NCBI GenBank assembly: GCA_029547605.1 | Contig: JAKPPB010000106.1 | Span: 1-64,000, forward strand | DNA from: Methanobacteriota archaeon | GTDB lineage: Archaea; Halobacteriota; Methanomicrobia; Methanomicrobiales; Methanospirillaceae | Direction: 5' to 3' | DNA length: 64,000 nt | In this document: piece after piece, positions 36,237 to 45,085 of the stretch | Layout: every line of letters starts with the position of its first letter | How positions within the stretch are numbered: the stretch's first letter is position 1 | Program-made: the position numbers and the translations under genes | Notes under the pieces: model-generated | Seen by the model: the letters and a program-made list of their open reading frames with translations, nothing else | Databases searched by the model: none | What the model was told of the DNA's origin: nothing

Positions 36237-38083
36237 GGCTTGGGCTCATCGGAAACCCCAACGTCGGAAAGTCGCTCATCTTCCACCAGCTCACGGGCCT
36301 CGGTGTCGAGGTGAGTAATTATCCCGGGACGACCGTGGATCTGATGAGGGGCAACCTCTGTTTCAAGAATGAACGGCTGGAACTTATTGACCTCCCCGGG
36401 GTCTATTCACTTGACGGGACCTCACCTGAGGAGGAGATGGTCAGGTCGTTCATCCTCGGTAAGGATATCGACGTGCTGATCCAGGTCCTCGATGCAACTC
36501 ACCTCGAGCGGAACCTCTATCTCCTTCTCCAGGTGGCCGAGTACGGCAAGCCCATGGTTGCAGTCCTGAACCTGATGGACGAGGCGGCAAAGAAGGGCAA
36601 GAAGATCGATGTCGCCCACCTTGCCTCGGCGCTCGGAATCGAGGTGATTCCTGCTGCGGCAATCCATGGAAAAAATATCTCGGAGATAATCCCTGCCGCA
36701 CTCTCACGCGCACGCCCAGCTGTTGTGAGTGTCAAGTACGATCACCACATCGAGGCTGCCATCCGAAGCATCCAGTCAGTCCATCCCGTCACGAGACTCG
36801 AGGCGCTCCAAGCACTCCAGGGCCTGGGAACCGATACCGAGGCGCTCGAACTGGCAGAGGCCCTCACCCCCGAGATCGAGGAGATGCATCGCATGTCGGT
36901 ATCACAGATCATTGCCGGGAACAGACACCACTGTGCACACACCATCGCATGCGAAGTGATCAATGAGCAGGAGGAGCAAAAACCCGATCCCCTCGACTCC
37001 CTGGTTACTTCACGCCGTTGGGGGCCCCCGATCCTTGCCGTAACACTCCTCTCGATTCTCCTGGCGGTCTTCTTCATCGGTTCGTTCCTCGAGGAGATCC
37101 TTGTAGAAATTTTCGAGACGACTGTAATTTCCCCCTTCCTCTCGATCCCACTGGACCCGCTCTTCAGGCAACTTGGGCTGGCACTCCTCCTTGCACTCCA
37201 GGCAGGGCTCGGCATTGCGTTTCCATTCATTTTCGTATTCTACCTCTTTATCTCACTCCTTGAGGACTCAGGGTATCTCACGAGGGCTGCATTTCTTGCT
37301 GACAGGGGCATGCACCGCCTGGGAATGCACGGGCAGGGCCTGATCCCGCTCATCCTTGGGTTCGGGTGCAACGTACCTGCCATCATGGGCATACGCATGC
37401 TGAGAACGCGGAGGGAGCGGGTGATTGCATCATTTCTGGTCAGCATGGTCCCCTGCTCCGCGCGAACCGTGATCATCGCGGGAATTGTTGCTGCGTTTGT
37501 AGGCATTCCCGCAGCGTTGAGCATCTACGTCATCACTCTCGGCCTCGTCGTCCTCACCGGCCTCGTCCTCTCCCGTATCACTCCCGGTGAACAGTACGGC
37601 ATGATCCTCGAACTCGCCCCCCTGCGGGTTCCCCGTTTCAAGAACGTGATTGCAAAGTCATGGTTCCGGATACGAGAGTTCCTCTTTATCGCAATGCCCC
37701 TCCTCATTCTCGCAAGCCTCATCCTCGGATTCCTTCAGTACGCAGGGTTTTTTGAAATGTTTCAGCAAATTATATCTCCGCTTTCAGAGGGGGTCCTTGG
37801 TCTTCCCGGCTACGCCACCACCGCACTGCTCTTTGGTATTCTCCGGAAGGAGATGGCCCTTGAGACTCTGATCATTCTCGCTGGGACCGCTGATCTCACC
37901 TCGGTCCTCTCCACCGGGCAGATCTATGTATTTGCAGTTGTGAGCGTGCTCTTCATCCCGTGCATCTCTACCATCGGGGTTCTGGCACGTATTGTCGGAG
38001 CACGTATCACTCTCCTTGTCTCCGTCTATACGCTGCTTCTCGGTATCCTTATCGGAGCGCTTATAAACATCCTCATAAAATGA
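36233..38083 (+). CDS. feoB: Ferrous iron transporter FeoB
   Basis: 616 residues. The N-terminal G domain shows GNPNVGKS (G1), the switch NYPGTTVD, DLPGVYSLDG (G3) and NLMDEA (the FeoB form of G4). Then come the Gate repeats and about eight membrane segments including LEDSGYLTRAAFLADR and GFGCNVPAIMG, with the conserved Cys of the pore. It moves Fe(II) into the cell using nucleotide hydrolysis. It is translationally coupled to the DtxR-FeoA regulator, and two RecA-like genes follow within 10 bases. Confidence 0.95.
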   Translation: MRLGLIGNPNVGKSLIFHQLTGLGVEVSNYPGTTVDLMRGNLCFKNERLELIDLPGVYSLDGTSPEEEMVRSFILGKDIDVLIQVLDATHLERNLYLLLQVAEYGKPMVAVLNLMDEAAKKGKKIDVAHLASALGIEVIPAAAIHGKNISEIIPAALSRARPAVVSVKYDHHIEAAIRSIQSVHPVTRLEALQALQGLGTDTEALELAEALTPEIEEMHRMSVSQIIAGNRHHCAHTIACEVINEQEEQKPDPLDSLVTSRRWGPPILAVTLLSILLAVFFIGSFLEEILVEIFETTVISPFLSIPLDPLFRQLGLALLLALQAGLGIAFPFIFVFYLFISLLEDSGYLTRAAFLADRGMHRLGMHGQGLIPLILGFGCNVPAIMGIRMLRTRRERVIASFLVSMVPCSARTVIIAGIVAAFVGIPAALSIYVITLGLVVLTGLVLSRITPGEQYGMILELAPLRVPRFKNVIAKSWFRIREFLFIAMPLLILASLILGFLQYAGFFEMFQQIISPLSEGVLGLPGYATTALLFGILRKEMALETLIILAGTADLTSVLSTGQIYVFAVVSVLFIPCISTIGVLARIVGARITLLVSVYTLLLGILIGALINILIK

Positions 38084-38093
38084 TGATCGAGAG

Positions 38094-38801
38094 ATGTATA
38101 TCTATCAAACCGGGATCAGTCTTATAGATGACATAAAAGGGGGCATTTCTCCCGGCAGCAATGTCCTGATCCTGGCCCCATCGATGAGCAGCGGAGAAAA
38201 GCTTGGATACGCAATTATGCGACCACATGAGGGAGAATTTGCACTTGTCCTTACAACCGTCATGCGTTCAGTTGACCTGATGGATTTTTTCTCATCTGAG
38301 GAATTTAACAGGGATGCCATTGGAGTGATCGACTCGGTGACCAAACTCTCAACCCCTGATGTCAGTGACACCACGCAGATAAAATATGTATCCAGCCCAA
38401 GCGATCTCACGGGGATCGGGATCAAGTTTTCTTCCCTTGTGGAGAGCATCTTCAACGGAGAGTTCCCGCCTTCTGACCACGCTCTTTTTCCTCCCCCGAT
38501 CAGATTCTACATCGACTCACTCACCACACTCCTCATGTACCGGAAACTGGAGGTATTGTACCAGTTTCTTCACGTTATGACCTCCAAATTGAAAAAAATG
38601 GAGGCAATCGGGATTTACATCCTCAATAACGAGTCCTTTGACGAGAGGACACTTTCATTAATGAAACAGCTGATGAATGTAGTGATCGAGGTAAAGAGCG
38701 AACAACACGGTGATTTCCTCCGCATCCGTGGCGTGCCTGGAGCACCACAGGAATGGGTGCAGTTTAAAATCCACAAGGGAACCCTGGAGATGGTAGCATG
38801 A
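38094..38801 (+). CDS. RecA/KaiC-superfamily protein with degenerate Walker A
   Basis: 235 residues. The start (TGISLIDDIKGGISPGSNVL) is that of archaeal RadA-like/KaiC-like ATPases, but the P-loop position reads APSMSSGEKL rather than GxxGxGKT. The Walker B region (IRFYIDSLTTLLMYR) is recognisable. It probably binds weakly or does not hydrolyse ATP. It lies 10 bases after feoB and its end overlaps the next gene by 4 bases, so the two products likely interact. Function unknown. Confidence 0.65.
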   Translation: MYIYQTGISLIDDIKGGISPGSNVLILAPSMSSGEKLGYAIMRPHEGEFALVLTTVMRSVDLMDFFSSEEFNRDAIGVIDSVTKLSTPDVSDTTQIKYVSSPSDLTGIGIKFSSLVESIFNGEFPPSDHALFPPPIRFYIDSLTTLLMYRKLEVLYQFLHVMTSKLKKMEAIGIYILNNESFDERTLSLMKQLMNVVIEVKSEQHGDFLRIRGVPGAPQEWVQFKIHKGTLEMVA

Positions 38802-39961
38802 TTCGGACCGGGATAACGGGAATGGACGAGATGCTTGGTTCGGGAATACCGAAGGGAACCAGGGTTGTCTTCTCGCTTGAACCCGGGGTTGAAGGGCGCA
38901 TGTTCATGATGAGGACCATCGCGTCGGCGCTCAATGAGAAGAAAAACGTGTGTATCCTCTCGCCCCACTGCACCGAACGTGTGTTCTTCTCCGAATCCTT
39001 TGAAATACTTGAAATCGACATTACAAATCTCGGCGGAAAGGCGGTCATCCTTGACAGCACGGTGCGCGAATCGATCAATTCTTGCGAAAAGAAGGGAACG
39101 TCACGAAAACTTGCCTGGAAAAAACTCATCGAAGAGACCCTGGAACAACACTCTATCGATGTGTTTTTCGTATATTTCGATCTCCTCTATGAAGACCTTG
39201 GCCTTCAAAAAGCACTCGATCTCCTCCCCTCAGGAAGGGAGAAGCACCGGGTCACTACCGTGGTCGAACACCTGAACCTCGAAGGAGACAGTCTCATCTC
39301 CAGGTTTGCATCTGAAAATATATTCGACTTGATCATATCCATCCACTCTGCCTTCACCCTTGTACCGTTCTTCAATTTCTTTACCCTGGAGTATGTCTCG
39401 TGGGCAAGGATACCTCGCAGGTCAATACCCTATAGGGTTGCCGGCAGGAGCATCCGCCTTTACATTCCTAAGATCATAATCACCGGACCACCCGCTTCGG
39501 GAAAATCAACCTTCGTCTCACATGCTTCCGATTCCGGAATCTCCGTCGACAGGGGGGATCTCGACGGCTGCCGGACGACGGTTGCGATGGATCTCGGCTG
39601 GCTCCATTTCAGGGGGTTCGATATCACGATATTCGGCACCCCCGGACAGCCCAGGTTCGATCCCATCATTCCGCAGCTGGTGAAAAATGCGATGGGCATC
39701 ATCCTGATCCTCGACGCGACAAGACCTGACATGCTCGTTCGTGCAAAAGAACTTCTGCATCTGGCACATGCCGAGAAGCTTCCTCTCGTGATCGCCGTGA
39801 ATAAATCTGACCTTCCCCACCAGATGGACGATGTGACAATAAGGGAGATGCTGAATTTGAGGGATGAAATTCCCGTGTTCTTCATCAGCGCCCTCAAGCG
39901 CTCTGATGTGCATTATGTGGTGGAGTCGATGGTGGACAGGATTACACGCCACCCTTACTGA
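38798..39961 (+). CDS. Fusion of KaiC-like domain and Ras/MglA-like small GTPase
   Basis: 387 residues. The N-terminal half (about 1-205) is a second degenerate RecA/KaiC-like domain: [20 protein letters not shown], then [11 protein letters not shown] in place of a P-loop. The C-terminal half (from about 225) is a full small GTPase: [12 protein letters not shown] (G1), [12 protein letters not shown] (G3, switch II), VNKSDLP (G4) and ISALKR (G5). In bacteria, MglA-like GTPases set polarity. The fused, coupled arrangement with the gene before it is unusual and its role is not known to me. Confidence 0.7.
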   Translation: MIRTGITGMDEMLGSGIPKGTRVVFSLEPGVEGRMFMMRTIASALNEKKNVCILSPHCTERVFFSESFEILEIDITNLGGKAVILDSTVRESINSCEKKGTSRKLAWKKLIEETLEQHSIDVFFVYFDLLYEDLGLQKALDLLPSGREKHRVTTVVEHLNLEGDSLISRFASENIFDLIISIHSAFTLVPFFNFFTLEYVSWARIPRRSIPYRVAGRSIRLYIPKIIITGPPASGKSTFVSHASDSGISVDRGDLDGCRTTVAMDLGWLHFRGFDITIFGTPGQPRFDPIIPQLVKNAMGIILILDATRPDMLVRAKELLHLAHAEKLPLVIAVNKSDLPHQMDDVTIREMLNLRDEIPVFFISALKRSDVHYVVESMVDRITRHPY

Positions 39962-40011
39962 ATGCGAAATGGTATTGTGCACCTGAACGCAGTGTCTCGA
40001 ATACAGGAACC

Positions 40012-40761
40012 ATGCTCACCTTCATCGGTCTTGGTCTCCACGACCACAAGGATGTCTCAGTGCGGGGACTGGAATGCATCCGTTCAGCTGATGCAGTATT
40101 CCTCGAAGGATACACCTCCAGGCTCGCCGGTACTTCGATCGCCGAGATGGAGGCCTGGTACGGCCGGGCAATCAGGGTAGTCGGCCGCGACGAGGTCGAA
40201 CAGCATCCTGAGATTGTCCTTGATCCTGCCGTGACCGGCGATGTCGTGTTTCTGACGGGAGGTGATCCCATGGTGTCTACCACTCATTCGGATCTCCGGA
40301 TCAGGGCGAAACTTCGCGGGATAAAAACCGCACTCATCCACGGCGCATCGATATCAAGCGCAGTCTGCGGACTGACGGGTCTCCAGAACTACCGGTTCGG
40401 CAAGTCCTGTTCACTTCCCTTTCCACAGAAGAACTGGACTCCGAAGACTCCAATTGATGTGATCAGGATGAACCTTTCGCAGGGCCTCCATACCCTGGTA
40501 TATCTGGATATCCAGGACGATCGGTGCATGACAATCCCCGATGCAGTCTCACTCCTTGAGGAGATGGCACAGAAGGCCGGGATCTCCATCCCCCTCTACG
40601 TGGGAGTGGCCAGGGCAGGATCCCCGGATCCTGTGGTACTTGCCGGACCTGGCGAAAGACTCAGAAACGCGGATTTCGGGGCTCCCCTGCACATCCTGGT
40701 CATACCGGGACCTCTCCACGTTATGGAAGAGGAATACCTGTCGCTGTTCGGTGGACTATGA
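40012..40761 (+). CDS. dph5: Diphthine synthase DPH5
   Basis: 249 residues, family length. [37 protein letters not shown] and [18 protein letters not shown] are the typical SAM-binding tetrapyrrole-methylase-fold motifs of archaeal DPH5. It trimethylates the modified histidine of elongation factor 2 during diphthamide synthesis. The next gene starts within its stop codon. Preceded by CAGGA. Confidence 0.94.
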   Translation: MLTFIGLGLHDHKDVSVRGLECIRSADAVFLEGYTSRLAGTSIAEMEAWYGRAIRVVGRDEVEQHPEIVLDPAVTGDVVFLTGGDPMVSTTHSDLRIRAKLRGIKTALIHGASISSAVCGLTGLQNYRFGKSCSLPFPQKNWTPKTPIDVIRMNLSQGLHTLVYLDIQDDRCMTIPDAVSLLEEMAQKAGISIPLYVGVARAGSPDPVVLAGPGERLRNADFGAPLHILVIPGPLHVMEEEYLSLFGGL

Positions 40762-41330
40762 ACGGAGACGTATGGAGGGAAGAACTTGCGTCCCGGCTTG
40801 GAGACCTGGTCATTCCGGTTCTCCCCGGGACAATCTTCTCTTCACTTGCAGGTGAATTACAGGTGATGGCCGATTCGTACCTCCACGACGGAGATCACTT
40901 CGCATCCCGGGGAGACATCGTGAATGCTCTTGCGTCCTTCGCGTACGCGCTTGGCTGGCTTGATGCAGGAGAAGGTCTCGGCCTGATTCATGCCCCGGGC
41001 CGGGATCACCAGTGGATCTTCCGGGAAGTGGTCGTGCCCGCCGATACAGGTCTCCGTCTCGTCGAGAAGACACAGCGTTACCACGTGCTTCTCTCGACTG
41101 CAATTGGGGCCGCAGTGGCTGCGCCAGAACCCTGCACCGCGATCTCCGGTGCGGCGGATCGCTTTATCCTCGCAGCAGGGGTATTCAGGGATTACGGCAG
41201 ATACTTCCTTTCTTCCGGAAAGTTACCGAATGCTCTCGGGTCTTTCAGTTACGGTCATGCCTGGCTCGATGCAGGCGTGCGTGCAGGCCTTCTCAGGATC
41301 GAGGGGCCACGAGATCTCTTCGCGGTGTAA
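40758..41330 (+). CDS. DUF357 protein with internal duplication
   Basis: 190 residues. Two DUF357-like helical units: [20 protein letters not shown] with [13 protein letters not shown] (about 45-75), and [16 protein letters not shown] with [13 protein letters not shown] (about 150-180). The domain is an archaeal helical family without known activity, often next to DPH5, here coupled to it by an ATGA overlap. The duplication may let one chain fold as an intramolecular dimer. Confidence 0.75.
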   Translation: MNGDVWREELASRLGDLVIPVLPGTIFSSLAGELQVMADSYLHDGDHFASRGDIVNALASFAYALGWLDAGEGLGLIHAPGRDHQWIFREVVVPADTGLRLVEKTQRYHVLLSTAIGAAVAAPEPCTAISGAADRFILAAGVFRDYGRYFLSSGKLPNALGSFSYGHAWLDAGVRAGLLRIEGPRDLFAV

Positions 41331-41430
41331 GAGAGGTGGTTGAGGGTATGTCCTCCCAATTCAAAACCTATATCCACCGATACCACCCAATATACTGCGT
41401 TTATTTCCCTTTTTCCCCGGGACGTTCACC

Positions 41431-42456
41431 ATGAAGAAGAATGAGAGACGATGGCTCTGGTTGTCACTTGGGTTCTCGCTGCTTGTCCTTGTCATAATCC
41501 TCTTCTTCACGGTTGATGCGAACACCTTCGCCCTTTTGCAAAAAGGAGACCCGCTCTTCTTTCTCCTGGCCATGCTGATACACATTGTCGCCCTGTGTGT
41601 CTGGGCACTGAGGATAAAATGGATGAGCTGGGGGCTTGGGTACAAGGTACCTCTCCTCCATTGTATCAACCTGGTCTTTGCCAACCTCCTGATAGCAGCA
41701 ATAACGCCCTCTCAGGCGGGCGGGGAGCCGGTCAGGGTCCACGAACTCTACAGGGCAGGGGTCAAGGTCGGAGACGCCACAGCCATCGTCATCACCGAGC
41801 GTATCCTCGACGGGTTTGTGCTGGGCCTCGGGGGTGCGTTCTTCATGCTGGTACTTGGAAGCATGTGGCAGCAGATCGGATCCGTGTACAGTTACTTTTT
41901 ATATGCGTCGTGGATCATGATGACTGCAATAGCCCTCCTTTTCCTCTATTCTGTAAAAAATCCCCTTGTTTTAAAGAGATTTCTCTTGCGGGCCACAAGG
42001 TACATCGCAAGGGTCCGGGGAAAGACAAAAATGGAGAAGTACGAGCAGATGATCGACAGGGAGGTGGATAATTTTCACAGCACCCTCTCGATGTTCCTGT
42101 CACAGGGTAAGACCGGGCTTTTCCTCGGGCTGTTGTGCACTGCCTGTTTCTGGTTTCTTGAGGCGGTCATCGTTTCGGTCATACTTGTAGGTCTTGGTCA
42201 GCCCCCAATCTTTATTGAGTCGCTGATCATCCAGCTTATCATCGCCATCATCATGATGATCCCCCTGACTCCGGGCGGGTCCGGTATCGCGGAGATCCTC
42301 TTTACCTCCATGTACAGCATCTTTGTCCCTACGTCTCTCGTCGGCATTCTGGTCGTCCTCTGGAGGACTATCCTCTATTACTTGAATATTCTCCTCGGAC
42401 TGCTTGGAAGCCTCATGATCGTACGCAGGGAAGCTGCCGGCAAGGATTCTGAATAA
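41431..42456 (+). CDS. UPF0104/YbhN-type flippase-like membrane protein
   Basis: 341 residues with about eight membrane helices. TPSQAGGEPVRVHELYRAGV and MIPLTPGGSGIAEILFTSMY are diagnostic of the lysylphosphatidylglycerol-synthase transmembrane family (TIGR00374-like). Homologues move or expose lipids or sugar lipids. No synthase domain is attached, so it is likely a flippase component. A TATA-like AACCTATAT sits about 60 bases upstream. Confidence 0.85.
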   Translation: MKKNERRWLWLSLGFSLLVLVIILFFTVDANTFALLQKGDPLFFLLAMLIHIVALCVWALRIKWMSWGLGYKVPLLHCINLVFANLLIAAITPSQAGGEPVRVHELYRAGVKVGDATAIVITERILDGFVLGLGGAFFMLVLGSMWQQIGSVYSYFLYASWIMMTAIALLFLYSVKNPLVLKRFLLRATRYIARVRGKTKMEKYEQMIDREVDNFHSTLSMFLSQGKTGLFLGLLCTACFWFLEAVIVSVILVGLGQPPIFIESLIIQLIIAIIMMIPLTPGGSGIAEILFTSMYSIFVPTSLVGILVVLWRTILYYLNILLGLLGSLMIVRREAAGKDSE

Positions 42457-42494
42457 ACCTTAAGTGCACCCCGGGTAATCCATTGTAGCAACCT

Positions 42495-42950
42495 ATGGAT
42501 CCTGTCCGGTGCTCGGTGAAAGGGGTATATATGGCCACAGGACCCCTTGGGGCATCCCCTACTGTCGTCCTGAAACTGGGAGACGAGGAAAGATGCCTTC
42601 CTATCTACATAGGGCTCTGGGAGGCCATATCGATCCGCAATGCTCTCAAGCAGGAGGTCCCGCCCAGACCGCTGACCCATGATCTCTTCGTCGAGTTCAT
42701 GAGGTCCTTTGACATCGTGCTCAGGGAGCTGGTGATTGATTCACTTGAAGACGGGGTTTTTTATGCAAGGCTCATTTTGGAGAGAGATCACCACACGATG
42801 AGCATGGATTGCCGCCCCAGTGACGGCATTGCACTCTCCCTCAGGTGCGGCGCGGAGATGCTGGTCGATCCGGGAGTGGTAGCAGGCTCATCGGTCCCGT
42901 TCAGAGAGATCTCGGGGTTGGAGGACCTGGATACATACCTGACCGGGTAA
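42495..42950 (+). CDS. Bifunctional nuclease family protein (DUF151)
   Basis: 151 residues. VKGVYMATGPLGASPTVVLK, RCLPIYIGLWEAISI, RPLTHDLFVEFMRSF and RPSDGIALSLRCG match the BFN/DUF151 family, which has DNase/RNase activity in plants and some bacteria. In archaea the role is untested. It ends one base from hisE, which lies tail to tail on the other strand. Start follows an AT-rich TAAACCTTAAG, giving a short leader. Confidence 0.85.
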   Translation: MDPVRCSVKGVYMATGPLGASPTVVLKLGDEERCLPIYIGLWEAISIRNALKQEVPPRPLTHDLFVEFMRSFDIVLRELVIDSLEDGVFYARLILERDHHTMSMDCRPSDGIALSLRCGAEMLVDPGVVAGSSVPFREISGLEDLDTYLTG

Positions 42951-43244
42951 TTATCTCCTGCGTGACTCCAGCTCACCAAGGACTGACGAGAACTCAACGC
43001 CCGCAGCCTTCAGGCTGACAAGGAGGTGGAACAGAAGATCGGCGGATTCCATCACAATCTCTTTTTTTCGGCCATTTTTTACTGCAAGGATATATTCGGT
43101 GGTCTCTTCGCCAACCTTCTCAAGAACCCGGTCGATGCCTTTGGGATCGCGCAAGAGCGAGCCTATATAGGAGCCCTCCCGGGGATCTCTCACACGGTCG
43201 CCGATTACCTCCCAGAGTTCCGCAAGAGTCTCATTGCTGGCCAA
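42951..43244 (-). CDS. hisE: Phosphoribosyl-ATP diphosphatase HisE
   Basis: 97 residues. IGSLLRDPKGIDRVLEKVGE and ESADLLFHLLVSLKAAG are the all-alpha NTP-pyrophosphohydrolase motifs (E-x3-E, D) of HisE, which hydrolyses phosphoribosyl-ATP in histidine synthesis. The start is a TTG at 43244 with a strong Shine-Dalgarno (AGGAGGAGAAG) 5-6 bases before it; no in-frame ATG lies nearby. It overlaps the end of nusA by 14 bases. No other his genes are in the window. Confidence 0.88.
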   Translation of the reverse strand: MASNETLAELWEVIGDRVRDPREGSYIGSLLRDPKGIDRVLEKVGEETTEYILAVKNGRKKEIVMESADLLFHLLVSLKAAGVEFSSVLGELESRRR

Positions 43245-43683
43245 CGGGCTTCTCCTCCTGCCTGACATCCCCGATCTCGAGACCATGATACCTCCGGAGG
43301 AGGAGCCTCGCTTTCTCGATTGTTGCACCACCTTTTCCAATGGCGACGCCCAGGTCACCCTTCTGCCTGACCACTATGTTCACGGTCCCGGCCTTCTCCG
43401 CGTCCTCAATTCCCGTCACTTCCGCAGGCTTGAACATATTGGTGATAAACTGCCTGATATCATCCGCGTGTTCCACCATCTCCACCTTCTTTCCAAGCAC
43501 ATTCTGAAGCCTCCGGATATTCTCACCCTTCTTACCTATTGCAAGCCCCATATCTCCCTGCCTGATGACGTAGACCACCCTCTCGAACCTTTCATCTATA
43601 ATGCAGTCAAGCGCCGTGGCCCTTGTAAGGATACGCAGTTCCTCAATATATCGTCGTTCTTTAAACCCAATTGTGCGTTCCAT
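43231..43683 (-). CDS. nusA: Archaeal NusA-like KH-domain protein
   Basis: 150 residues. Two KH domains are evident from MGLAIGKKGENIRRLQNVL and DLGVAIGKGGATIEKARLLL, as in the small archaeal NusA, which binds RNA and influences transcription elongation or termination. In many archaea it lies near RNA polymerase or ribosomal genes; here it stands with hisE. TATA-like CTTTTAATCC at about 43722-43733 precedes it. Confidence 0.93.
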   Translation of the reverse strand: MERTIGFKERRYIEELRILTRATALDCIIDERFERVVYVIRQGDMGLAIGKKGENIRRLQNVLGKKVEMVEHADDIRQFITNMFKPAEVTGIEDAEKAGTVNIVVRQKGDLGVAIGKGGATIEKARLLLRRYHGLEIGDVRQEEKPVGQQ

Positions 43684-43990
43684 TTACCTGTCCTTCATGT
43701 ATATGTGGGAGAGCGCAGGGATTAAAAGATTGGCAAAGGCCCATGCAGCCACGAATCTTATTCCGTGTCAAATAAAAGGTTATCAACGAATCAAGGGCAT
43801 CTCCAGTTCCCAGTCCATCCCCGGCCAACTCTCCGGGTGGATCGAATGACGATATCATGGAGCTATAGAAATTGTAGAGAATCCGGCAACCCTGATTTCT
43901 TTCGTTGTATTATATGGACTCCTGCCAGAAGATGAAAAGTGGGAGGATATCTGCTGAAATCTGTGTAAATACCTATAATCCGAAGAAAAA
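43684..43990. other. Intergenic region left of dispersed repeat copy A
   Basis: About 300 bases with the nusA promoter near 43725 and a possible plus-strand TATA (AAATACCTATAAT, about 43968-43980) ahead of the 190-bp repeat. No gene is supported. Confidence 0.4.
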
Positions 43991-44180
43991 GGCTTTTCGC
44001 TATCTGGGGTGGGCAGGCTTGGTGAACCGGACACATTTTGCGGGGGCTATCCGACCCCACACCCTCACATAAGATGCACGCCGCCGCCCCCGAAGGACAC
44101 CCCGGCGGCGGTTCAGTGACTGGATTGATATGCTAATAACAATCTCGGTTCGGTCTCCCCACACAAAACAGCGAGGAGAC
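43991..44180 (-). repeat. 190-bp dispersed element, copy A (candidate structured RNA)
   Basis: The reverse complement aligns without gaps to 56635-56824, with roughly 30 mismatches by eye (about 84% identity), most of them transitions. Conserved hairpins: GTCTCC with GGAGAC, a long GC-rich stem CCGCCGCC..GGCGGCGG with different loop, and GTGGGG..CCCCGC. Changes tend to keep pairing by G-U. No long open frame or terminal inverted repeat is shared. Copy A abuts the end of the SIMPL gene, and T5 follows its right-hand end in this orientation. It could be a small RNA gene or a mobile or REP-like element. Confidence 0.75.
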
Positions 44181-44199
44181 ACAAAAAAAAATCTGTCTC

Positions 44200-44931
44200 T
44201 CAACCGATAAGGTACGTTGCCGTAACCTGAGCTGTGATCTTCACCTGCCCGGGCTCGATTGGAGTAGGAATTGCAGCCTGTGTCTTCATGTCCGCGGCGC
44301 CGACCCTGGTATTTTCGTATAGCACAGGGGAATAGTAGCCACCCACCGATATCTCCTTTATGCCCGTGATGGTCACACCAGAAGCCCCGGCAACCACATC
44401 TGCATCGCTACGGGCTTTCCTGACTGCTTTCGTCAATACGTCCGCCCTGGTTGCCACTTCCAGGTCCTCGCTCACCATGAAGATGATACTGTCGACCTGG
44501 TTGGCTCCCGCCCCAACTGCAATATCGATAGCCTCCCCGGTCCGCGAGACGTCCCGCACGGTGACCTGGAGGCTGTTGGTAACCCGGTAATACCTGACCT
44601 TCTGGCGGAAGAGCGATCCCGAATCATCATACACAGGGTAAATTGAGTACCCGGTGGTTTTCATGTCTATCCGGGCGATCCCGGAAGATTCAAGTGCCCT
44701 TGTGATCTCGTCCATCTTCCGCGCGTTCTCTGCCTGCGCAACTTTCACATCGGCATTCTCTGTCTGGACCGAGACTGTTACTTGGGCCCGGTCGGGAGTC
44801 ACCATTGTTTCAGCCATCGCAGTAGTGGTAATCACCCTGTCACTGTTCTCTGAAGCGTACACACCTGGCGTGAGAAGTGCAACTCCCACCAGCAGGAGAA
44901 CCGCAATGAAGGGGTATTGTGATCGAGACAT
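44200..44931 (-). CDS. SIMPL (DUF541) domain secreted protein
   Basis: 243 residues from ATG 44931, preceded by a near-ideal Shine-Dalgarno (GGAGGTGAT). A signal peptide (about 1-26) leads to the SIMPL domain: ITTTAMAETMVTPDRAQVTV, a Y-rich middle strand (GYSIYPVYDD) and AVRKARSDADVVAGASG. The family forms oligomeric shells in bacteria; its role in archaea is unknown. A T9 run follows within 20 bases on the minus strand and adjoins the dispersed repeat. Confidence 0.85.
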   Translation of the reverse strand: MSRSQYPFIAVLLLVGVALLTPGVYASENSDRVITTTAMAETMVTPDRAQVTVSVQTENADVKVAQAENARKMDEITRALESSGIARIDMKTTGYSIYPVYDDSGSLFRQKVRYYRVTNSLQVTVRDVSRTGEAIDIAVGAGANQVDSIIFMVSEDLEVATRADVLTKAVRKARSDADVVAGASGVTITGIKEISVGGYYSPVLYENTRVGAADMKTQAAIPTPIEPGQVKITAQVTATYLIG

Positions 44932-45085
44932 TGGTATCACCTCCACTATCCCGCTGGAAATTCAAATAGTTTTCTTATACTGCGAAAAAAATCGCACCAT
45001 CCGCTTTTTGCTCGCGATTCCGGGGTCGATGCCGCTCCTTTCCCCTATTGACTCCCCAAAATAAAAGAACAGGGAAGGGCCATAC

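Noticed and set aside
43991..44180. The 190-bp element as a MITE or insertion sequence
   Set aside because: No terminal inverted repeats or target duplications seen at either copy; not fully excluded.
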